From NCBI GenBank assembly GCA_964387645.1, contig CAYLYM010000148.1:1-7955 (forward strand): 7,955 bases of DNA, read 5' to 3'. The translations under genes and the position numbers were made by a program. This stretch comes from CAYLYM01 sp964387645 (GTDB lineage Bacteria > Calditrichota > Calditrichia > RBG-13-44-9). The notes under the pieces are model-generated. The model did no database searches, was not told the DNA's origin, and saw only the letters and a program-made list of their open reading frames with translations. Positions 1 to 5,927 of the stretch are shown one piece after another. Numbering within the stretch: the first letter of the stretch is position 1; each line of letters opens with the position of its first letter.

Positions 1-22
1 GAATTGATCATAATCTTTTTTA

Positions 23-808
23 TCAACCGGCATAAGAGAATTGGTCTTCCTGTTCGTTCTGTTCTTCCTTTTCAATTCTTACTTTATTAAAATACAATTG
101 ATATCTAGTATCTCCCCGTACAGGAAGTGAAGGCATCAGGTTTAGTGAATATAACGGCACTTGTTCTTTTTTCTCAACATCCCGCTTTATAAAAAATTTT
201 ATTTTTTCGAAGGCGTCTATTGATTTCTTCAATAAATCAATTTTTCTATAGACATTCGAGAAATGTGATTTGATCACCCAGGATCGGGTTGTGCTTTCAA
301 ATACTATTCTACATACCGTGCAATCTTGCCGATGTTTTTCTTTTATTTCTTTTTCCAGCAATTCTCTAGTGGCGTTAAACTTACGTGCTTTAAAATACGG
401 GTCATCATTCATCAAGAATAAAACGGTTTCAGGATTATTTAACAATACTTTAAAAAATTTAATATTAGAAGGATCCGGTATGGCACCCTTCAAGTAGCGT
501 TCAATAGTTTTAAATGCGATTCCAGTGAGCTTCTCCATATCCCGAAGTGAAAAATGATATTTATCCTTAAAATCCTGTAATTCTTCGGGGAAGGGAATGT
601 TAAACATAATCCTGTATTGTTGCCTAGCCTGATTGATAACATCAAAAGTTTCGCTTAAACTTTTAAAATCAATCTGACAATTCGTACAATGTTTTACTTT
701 ATATTTAACAGGAATTGGAACCCCTTTGATATCAATCGATTTTTCTTTTTCTACGAAAACAATTGAATTTTCACTCCCACAATTTGGACAAAATTTAGCT
801 TCTTTCAT
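23..808 (-). CDS. MqsA-like antitoxin with YgiT-type zinc finger, HTH and long C-terminal extension
   Basis: Probable DNA-binding antitoxin of 261 aa that would neutralise the toxin encoded just upstream and autorepress the operon. The N-terminus has four cysteines, C7-x2-C10 and C41-x2-C44. The 30-residue gap between the pairs is the same as between C3/C6 and C37/C40 of E. coli MqsA, where the cysteines bind zinc. Residues about 78-110 look like a helix-turn-helix (SLRDMEKLTG, then AFKTIERYLKG), as in the MqsA C-terminal domain. E. coli MqsA is only 131 aa. Here a further 120 or so residues follow (about 140-261), including a CxxC at C163/C166 and a charged tail; I recognise no family for this part. 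The start is the ATG at 806-808, 45 bp after the toxin stop, preceded by only a weak purine-rich site (AGAAAG). The toxin-then-antitoxin order matches mqsRA. An alternative is a YgiT/HTH regulator without antitoxin function. Downstream (1-22) there is nothing I can assign. Confidence 0.7.
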   Translation of the reverse strand: MKEAKFCPNCGSENSIVFVEKEKSIDIKGVPIPVKYKVKHCTNCQIDFKSLSETFDVINQARQQYRIMFNIPFPEELQDFKDKYHFSLRDMEKLTGIAFKTIERYLKGAIPDPSNIKFFKVLLNNPETVLFLMNDDPYFKARKFNATRELLEKEIKEKHRQDCTVCRIVFESTTRSWVIKSHFSNVYRKIDLLKKSIDAFEKIKFFIKRDVEKKEQVPLYSLNLMPSLPVRGDTRYQLYFNKVRIEKEEQNEQEDQFSYAG

Positions 809-853
809 TGCTTTACTTTCTACTTTTATTTTGCTTATTAAGACTACTTCTAT

Positions 854-1195
854 TTAATCATGAAAAGAAATACAAATTGCAGACATTTGTCCCAATTTAT
901 TATAATATATTTTTAATTTTATATAAATCTCAAAATTCTCCCACGGGTAAACAAAGTGATAAACAATGCCTTGAGGATGATTTGGATTTCTTTCTGGTTC
1001 AGGTCCTTTTTTATAGTGTCTCCAGGTTAATTTTTTAAGCAAAATCTCTTGAATTTCCTCTGGAGTAATACCACTGTTTGTAAGAAATATATCATTTTTG
1101 TCATAATCTGCAAAATCTACTCTTGGCCTTGAGCAGCAGCGAAAATCTTCCAGAAATTTTTCAATTTCTTTTTTCTTATCAGGAGGGATTCTCAT
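854..1195 (-). CDS. MqsR-like toxin (putative RelE-fold mRNA interferase)
   Basis: Small protein of 113 aa, probably the toxin partner of the downstream zinc-finger antitoxin. MqsR toxins are ribosome-independent mRNA endonucleases with a RelE/YoeB-like fold. The C-terminal two thirds resembles MqsR: a helix after GITPEEIQEILLKKLT (about 42-57), a basic, proline-rich stretch with HYKKG (60-64), then two final strands, YIKLKIYY (91-98) and AICISFHD (106-113). The strands parallel the VYLKI and LIVSFKE strands of E. coli MqsR. The N-terminus has an unusual adjacent cysteine pair, C20-C21. The start is ATG at 1193-1195, behind a strong Shine-Dalgarno (AGGAGGG, about 4 nt spacing). That site and the start codon lie inside a perfect 13-bp inverted repeat. 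The family call rests on the C-terminal pattern, the length, the gene order and the MqsA-like partner. Catalytic residues cannot be aligned with certainty by eye. Otherwise it could be another RelE-superfamily toxin. Confidence 0.6.
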   Translation of the reverse strand: MRIPPDKKKEIEKFLEDFRCCSRPRVDFADYDKNDIFLTNSGITPEEIQEILLKKLTWRHYKKGPEPERNPNHPQGIVYHFVYPWENFEIYIKLKIYYNKLGQMSAICISFHD

Positions 1196-1208
1196 AATCC
1201 CTCCTGAT
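1178..1208 (-). promoter_or_regulatory. Perfect 13-bp hairpin enclosing toxin Shine-Dalgarno and start codon
   Basis: On the plus strand ATCAGGAGGGATT (1178-1190) is followed by CTCAT and then AATCCCTCCTGAT (1196-1208), an exact inverted repeat. In the toxin mRNA the 5' arm contains the Shine-Dalgarno AGGAGGG, the 5-nt loop is AUGAG with the start codon in it, and the 3' arm is codons 3-6 plus the last base of codon 2 (Ile-Pro-Pro-Asp). The 13 pairs, six of them G-C, would hide the ribosome binding site. It could therefore act as a translational switch on the toxin. Alternatively it could be a DNA operator dyad. The structure is read directly; the role is inferred. Confidence 0.75.
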
Positions 1209-1218
1209 TGTTTCGTCT

Positions 1219-1246
1219 TGTAGTTATATGACTACAGAATATAGTC
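1219..1246. promoter_or_regulatory. Phased inverted half-sites, candidate operator of the toxin-antitoxin operon
   Basis: TGTAGT (1219-1224) and ACTACA (1231-1236) form a perfect 6-bp inverted repeat with a 6-bp spacer. The right half also forms a second dyad, GACTA (1230-1234) with TAGTC (1242-1246). The three TAGT/ACTA cores lie 10 and 11 bp apart, one helical turn each, and overlap the predicted -10 box and transcription start. This is where an autorepressing HTH antitoxin would be expected to bind. The sequence differs from the AACCT/AGGTT palindrome bound by E. coli MqsA, so recognition by this protein is inference. Confidence 0.4.
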
Positions 1247-1266
1247 GGAAATTTCATAAAAAACAA
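1238..1266 (-). promoter_or_regulatory. Candidate sigma70-type promoter for the toxin-antitoxin operon
   Basis: Read on the minus strand, TTGTTT (1261-1266) serves as a -35 and TATATT (1238-1243) as a -10, separated by exactly 17 bp. Transcription would start near 1231, giving a leader of about 35 nt that contains the toxin hairpin. The surrounding sequence is AT-rich, so chance matches are likely. Support comes from the spacing, the position just upstream of the operon and the overlapping dyads. Confidence 0.4.
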
Positions 1267-1276
1267 AAGTTTTTTT
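1258..1276 (-). terminator. Weak AT-only hairpin after the helicase stop codon
   Basis: AAAAAAC (1258-1264), AAAA and GTTTTTT (1269-1275) form a 7-bp dyad immediately after the helicase stop codon. On the minus strand it gives a stem with a U-rich 3' arm. It has only one G-C pair, so it would be a poor intrinsic terminator, and it overlaps the proposed -35 box of the next operon. Some readthrough from the helicase gene into the toxin-antitoxin genes is likely. Confidence 0.2.
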
Positions 1277-1277
1277 A

Positions 1278-4200
1278 TTAATTATTATTAATTAAAGTTA
1301 TATCAATCTTTATCAGATTTTTTTCAACAGAAAGTTCTACAAAATTATTTTTATAAATTGTTCCAATAATATATGAATCCTTTGATTTAAATTCTTTGGT
1401 AGTAGGATTCTTTTTGCGGGTCTTGACTGGTAAACCCATTGACTCGACAAAGAAGTCTTTCATAGATATTCTAATATGAATGTCCTTTTCATCATTTACA
1501 ATTTGGACTCTTCTATCTGCTTTAAATACTTTTATTTCAAATCCATTATATAATAGCTGATAATAGTTTGGAAAGTTGTTTATCAAAGCATCACTAGGTT
1601 TAACAACAAAGGGGTTTGTGGAAAATATGTAATCACTTGTGATAGGACATTCTCGTAAAGTTTCTGGAACATTTTTATGCCATTCTTTCTTTTTATCAAT
1701 TAGTTTTTGCTCTTCTCTTCTTATTGTTGCCTCTGATTGGGCTAATTCTCTTTTATTCAAATTCTCTAATTTCTTGAATTCGCTTTTTTCAGTTTCTTTT
1801 TCTTTCTTTTCTTGAAGCCATTTTATATAGGCATTCTGAAGATATAACCATGTTTCTTTTGCCCATTCTTCCCCGGATTTTTGCTCGTTTTTTGTTGCAT
1901 AATCCATGACACGCTCAAGCAAAGATAAACGATCACTGTAATAAAATTCTTCATTGGTTAGCATCGAAGCAACAACCGCATAAATAATATTAGTATTGAG
2001 AAAAGATGAATTAATATTTACCCGTTTAATTTTCTTATCATTTCCGGATTTTGATTTTTCATATTCTATTTCTAAATACTTATTTAATAATATATTTTTC
2101 ATGCTTTCGTTTATCGTCTTTGTAAATGAACGTAAATAACATTTATTATTATGATAAAATTCAAGTATTTTTGGTATGATATCTCTTATTTCCGAAATAG
2201 GCAATTTTGAAACATGGTTTAAAACAAAATCAATTTCCTCTTCTGAGGGGTTGGGGATGTTGACCATCTTGGTTAGCAAATATCTGAAGTGACTTTTTAA
2301 AAAAGAGCCTTCATAATATTGTTCGAGAATTTCAGTCCAATTATTATTTTTCATTAAATAGTCAATAATCTTTCTCTCTATATTTTTATCTCTAATTTCT
2401 TTGCTAATATAAAGCTCAAAGACCTCTTTAAAATCTTCAGGGGTAAAAAAGTATGTCATCAAAAAATTTAAATAACTTGAATCATCCAAACTTCTCACAT
2501 TTTTTACTGCCTCCTTTATAATTCGAATTGAATCGTTGCTTAATCCTTTAGTGTTAAAGTTTATTTCATCCCAGAGTTCAACAATTTTTTCCTCCCAATT
2601 AAGTCGTTTTGCATAAAATATTTTGTCATTGATATTATTAGAAACATGAAACTTCGCATGATTATAATCCTCTTCATTATATCCGTTGGTTTTATCCCAA
2701 TAATCAATAGCTTCCTGATAACGTTTCATTAAATAACTATATCTGCCTAATAACAAATAAAATTCCGGGAACCCTTTTTGTGACAACTTCTCAAAATAAT
2801 TTAACAATTGATCTAATTTGAGAGAATTATTTCCGAAGGATCCCTCATTCAATAAAGCTTCCAATTTATTATAAATTTGTTTCACAACAGTTTTCCATGT
2901 AATATCATTAGGTTCAACTTTTTTATGCATATTTTTTTCAAATAAATCTGTCAAATGGTATAAAAAATTATCATGATTTAATTCAACCATAAATTTCGCC
3001 ACGGTATATCTTAAATCCTTCTGTGAGGAATGCAAAACTAATAATTCATCCCAATACATACCTTTCCAAAAACACTCACTGGCTCTAACCTTTTCATTTA
3101 AAATCGGATCTTGCCAGGCAATTCCTGCTTCTTTGAATTTTTCTTCCAATTCATAGGCTTGTGCTAAACATTCCTTTTCATTTTTTATATCATTGATTTT
3201 GCGGAAATAACTAGCTGCTCTTATAAACTCGTCTGGATCCTGCGAAATTTCACCTCTAGCTTTTATTGTATTCGCTATTTTCCCTAAATCCGTTTCGAAA
3301 ATTATTACCTGGCCCTCAGTCCAAGAACAGATCATTTCTTCATTCCACTTCGATTGTATATTAGGGTCTTCAATCTTTTTATAATATTTTAAATAACTTT
3401 CTTTTGTTATGAAATGCCAGAATTTTGAGACTCCTTTTGGAGTGTCAATAATATATAAATCCTTTTTTGCACGAGTTATCGCAACATATAGTTTATTAAA
3501 TACATACTGAAGCTGGATCATTTCGTCTTCTTCTTTTTTACCTTTTAAGAAACCCTCTAACAGATCCCCAAATTCATCTCCAAAATTAAGAACAACTATT
3601 TTATCAAATTCCATGCCCTTGATACGTAATGGCGAATAGACGTTGTTTATTTCAGTGGATGCGAAAAAATATTCAGGATGTTTATTTACATACTCTTGTT
3701 CACCTCCATAGTCGGTTGGTACAATAAAGATATTTTTTTCATTAAACAGCTTTCTGATTTTGTGTAAATCAATATTTTTGTCTATCTCAAAAACCTTAGG
3801 ATAATCATCTTCTAATGTCTTTATTCCATTTAACTGAGGAAGATGGTATCGGAGGTCTTTGAGATCACGTATTACTTGTCGCAAAAATTGAACTAAATTG
3901 CCAAATTTCACGATCCTTGGATAAGAACGAAAATTGATTGTTAAATCTTGAACATGAATGTCAACCGGAAATTCAAGTTCTTTAAATTTGGAATAAAATG
4001 TGCTTTGTAAATATTCCCACCTAAACCCACTGGGATTAATGGTTTGTAAAGGGTCTCCGGCAAAAGCTAATGGAATTTCTTTTAAATCTGACAGATCATA
4101 ACCATAAAAAGCATTCATTCGCAAAATTAATTCTAGTTCTATTCGAGTAAAATCTTGAGTTTCGTCACAAATAATAACTGGATATTGTTCCTCTTTTCCG

Positions 4201-5846
4201 TCATTTTCATCTTTTCTACGCAAAACCTGCAATATCGCGCGAGTTAAATCCTGCTGATCCCACAATTCATATTCTTCGTAAAGTTTTTTATACCATTTTA
4301 GCCAAATGGAATTATATATCCCTGAATATTTTTCAAATGAGACTGTTTTATCTTTATATGGAATGGCTTGATATTCGTCAGGAGTTAGTTCTTGGTCTAC
4401 TTTATATCCCTTTATATATGTTTGGATTACATGCCAAGCCAGTTCTGGAGAATATTCATTTTTGTCTCTTAACAAACAACGATACTTAACTTCATCCTGG
4501 GAAAGATTTGTTCCTATATATAATTTTCGAAATCGATTAAAATTAATAAAACCAGCCTCATTAAACCGATTATCTTCTCCAATTTCACGTTTAGCTAAAT
4601 GTAGAAGAAATTTTTTATATGGTAAAACAGATTCATTTAATTTTTTTTTGAGAATTTGTTCAAAATCGTCAATTTGTGATGTTTTATCTACGAAATGATG
4701 GTGATATTTTAACAAATCTCCTATATTACTTTTCGCTACTTCAACTAATTTTTCATTAAAGGTTAAGAATAATGGATTGCCTTTTGGCTGAATTTTACTC
4801 ATCATTTTTTTGTGAATGTAGCTGGCAAATAAATAATATAAAATTGTAGATTTTCCGCTGCCTGCCTGACCATTAATAAATATCGGAAGACTGGCATTTA
4901 ACAAAATTTCCCTTTCTTCTGCGGACAGTGAAAGATTAGCTCGTTGATCTGTTTCGACCATTTTCCAGATTTCTTCATCATATAGAATAAAATCTGGATA
5001 GGTGCGAAGGGCATAACCACTCAAATCTGCTGGATTAGTATTTTCTCTCTTATACAAACCCAAAATGAAAGAATCATTAGCCAGTTTAATGTCTTCTTTT
5101 TTATCAATAATAAAATCATATAAAAAATAAATTTCTCGTTCTTTGGGTAATGATATATATTCATAAATAATATATACTCTTCCTTCATTTAATACTCTCA
5201 AATTTGGATATTTGACAATGTGTTTTGCCAATTCGGAGTTCCAATCCAAATAGCTTTCATCTGCATTAATGATATGTTCAGACAAAATCTTATAAATTTT
5301 TGGCCAATACGTTTCTTTGAAGTTTTTGGTCTCAGTTTTTTCAACCCAGTTGAAACTTTCATAAATCCAAATTTTTTCATTATCAATGTAATGATCCTTC
5401 ATATTCAACCATTCCAGTAACCAATAGGGTGGCTTCTTTTTTCTCTTTTGTTTCTCTTCATCTTCTAACAATTCTATTGTAATAGCTTCTATGGTTTGAT
5501 TATCAATACCAAATCTCTTGAGGTATTCTTCTCGATAATGCCTTTGGTTGTTATCTTCGAGTTTTTTATAAATGGGATGCTCTTTGGTTAATATATCAAG
5601 AATAAAGAAAATGGTAGGAGTTGAGTTTCTTAATTGGATTTTAACAATTTGGATTGGGATCCTTAAATCATCAATATCAGGTACAAAAAAATTAGGGTAA
5701 AAGTTCCGTCTTCCAAAACTTTGCAATACTTGATCATCTTCCATTTGTTCCCATCGATCCAGCTTGGAAAATAAACGGATTTTGTAATCAGCCCCTAACT
5801 TTTTCAGAGCTTCCTCAAAACGTTTAGTTTTTTTAAAAATAGCCAT
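1278..5846 (-). CDS. Giant SF1 UvrD/Rep-like helicase with possible RelE-like N-terminus and TPR-like C-terminal half
   Basis: Protein of 1522 aa with a complete SF1A helicase core, so probably an ATP-driven nucleic-acid translocase. Motifs in order: Walker A GQAGSGKST (about 326-335), motif II DETQDF (about 562), motif III AGDPLQTINPSGFRW (about 595-610), motif IV NFRSYP (about 638), motif V KGMEFDKIVV (about 743), motif VI YVAITRAKKDLYII (about 787-800). E. coli UvrD and Rep are about 700 aa, so roughly 320 N-terminal and 700 C-terminal residues are extra. Residues 1-100 (FKKTKRFEEALKKL, later IFFILDILTKEHPIYKKL) have the spacing of a RelE/ParE-type toxin fold; I recall related RelE-helicase fusions. 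The C-terminal half is helical with TPR-like stretches (about 875-910, 1025-1065), then a charged coiled coil (about 1344-1388) and a beta-rich end. The architecture resembles bacterial relatives of TRANK1. The ATG start has a GGAGG site 4 nt upstream. I see no nuclease motif and no frameshift. It is much more AT-rich than the upstream methylase gene. The canonical BREX helicases BrxHI/BrxHII are a different superfamily, so this is not one of them. Confidence 0.85.
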   Translation of the reverse strand: MAIFKKTKRFEEALKKLGADYKIRLFSKLDRWEQMEDDQVLQSFGRRNFYPNFFVPDIDDLRIPIQIVKIQLRNSTPTIFFILDILTKEHPIYKKLEDNNQRHYREEYLKRFGIDNQTIEAITIELLEDEEKQKRKKKPPYWLLEWLNMKDHYIDNEKIWIYESFNWVEKTETKNFKETYWPKIYKILSEHIINADESYLDWNSELAKHIVKYPNLRVLNEGRVYIIYEYISLPKEREIYFLYDFIIDKKEDIKLANDSFILGLYKRENTNPADLSGYALRTYPDFILYDEEIWKMVETDQRANLSLSAEEREILLNASLPIFINGQAGSGKSTILYYLFASYIHKKMMSKIQPKGNPLFLTFNEKLVEVAKSNIGDLLKYHHHFVDKTSQIDDFEQILKKKLNESVLPYKKFLLHLAKREIGEDNRFNEAGFINFNRFRKLYIGTNLSQDEVKYRCLLRDKNEYSPELAWHVIQTYIKGYKVDQELTPDEYQAIPYKDKTVSFEKYSGIYNSIWLKWYKKLYEEYELWDQQDLTRAILQVLRRKDENDGKEEQYPVIICDETQDFTRIELELILRMNAFYGYDLSDLKEIPLAFAGDPLQTINPSGFRWEYLQSTFYSKFKELEFPVDIHVQDLTINFRSYPRIVKFGNLVQFLRQVIRDLKDLRYHLPQLNGIKTLEDDYPKVFEIDKNIDLHKIRKLFNEKNIFIVPTDYGGEQEYVNKHPEYFFASTEINNVYSPLRIKGMEFDKIVVLNFGDEFGDLLEGFLKGKKEEDEMIQLQYVFNKLYVAITRAKKDLYIIDTPKGVSKFWHFITKESYLKYYKKIEDPNIQSKWNEEMICSWTEGQVIIFETDLGKIANTIKARGEISQDPDEFIRAASYFRKINDIKNEKECLAQAYELEEKFKEAGIAWQDPILNEKVRASECFWKGMYWDELLVLHSSQKDLRYTVAKFMVELNHDNFLYHLTDLFEKNMHKKVEPNDITWKTVVKQIYNKLEALLNEGSFGNNSLKLDQLLNYFEKLSQKGFPEFYLLLGRYSYLMKRYQEAIDYWDKTNGYNEEDYNHAKFHVSNNINDKIFYAKRLNWEEKIVELWDEINFNTKGLSNDSIRIIKEAVKNVRSLDDSSYLNFLMTYFFTPEDFKEVFELYISKEIRDKNIERKIIDYLMKNNNWTEILEQYYEGSFLKSHFRYLLTKMVNIPNPSEEEIDFVLNHVSKLPISEIRDIIPKILEFYHNNKCYLRSFTKTINESMKNILLNKYLEIEYEKSKSGNDKKIKRVNINSSFLNTNIIYAVVASMLTNEEFYYSDRLSLLERVMDYATKNEQKSGEEWAKETWLYLQNAYIKWLQEKKEKETEKSEFKKLENLNKRELAQSEATIRREEQKLIDKKKEWHKNVPETLRECPITSDYIFSTNPFVVKPSDALINNFPNYYQLLYNGFEIKVFKADRRVQIVNDEKDIHIRISMKDFFVESMGLPVKTRKKNPTTKEFKSKDSYIIGTIYKNNFVELSVEKNLIKIDITLINNN

Positions 5847-5927
5847 AATTCCTCCAGTTTTTTATTGCAAACATAAAAGAAAATGCTATTTATTTTTTAC
5901 GATTGTTAAAATATAATTGAAATAAAC
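5847..5927 (-). other. AT-rich spacer between methylase and helicase genes
   Basis: This 81-bp spacer has no gene. It ends in the helicase ribosome binding site (GGAGG, complement of 5851-5855). On the minus strand TATGTTTG (5868-5875) matches the TAnnTTTG -7 element of Bacteroidota promoters, but I find no matching upstream TTTG at the usual distance, and no good sigma70 pair either. No hairpin terminator follows the methylase stop codon, so co-transcription of the two genes is possible. Confidence 0.3.

Noticed and set aside
1..11. ATG on the minus strand (9-11) shortly after the antitoxin stop, possibly the next gene
   Set aside because: Only four codons are visible, with a weak upstream purine run. 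This is too little to support a gene.
808..1038. 76-codon plus-strand frame with a hydrophobic leucine-rich start, like a small membrane peptide
   Set aside because: It lies almost wholly antisense to the toxin gene and has no convincing ribosome binding site. The hydrophobicity comes from the complement of lysine/glutamate-rich coding sequence.
1278..5846. Assignment of the helicase as BrxHI/BrxHII or as GajB of Gabija
   Set aside because: The motifs are SF1A UvrD-type, unlike the SF2-type BREX helicases. The protein is three times the length of GajB and no GajA nuclease gene is adjacent.
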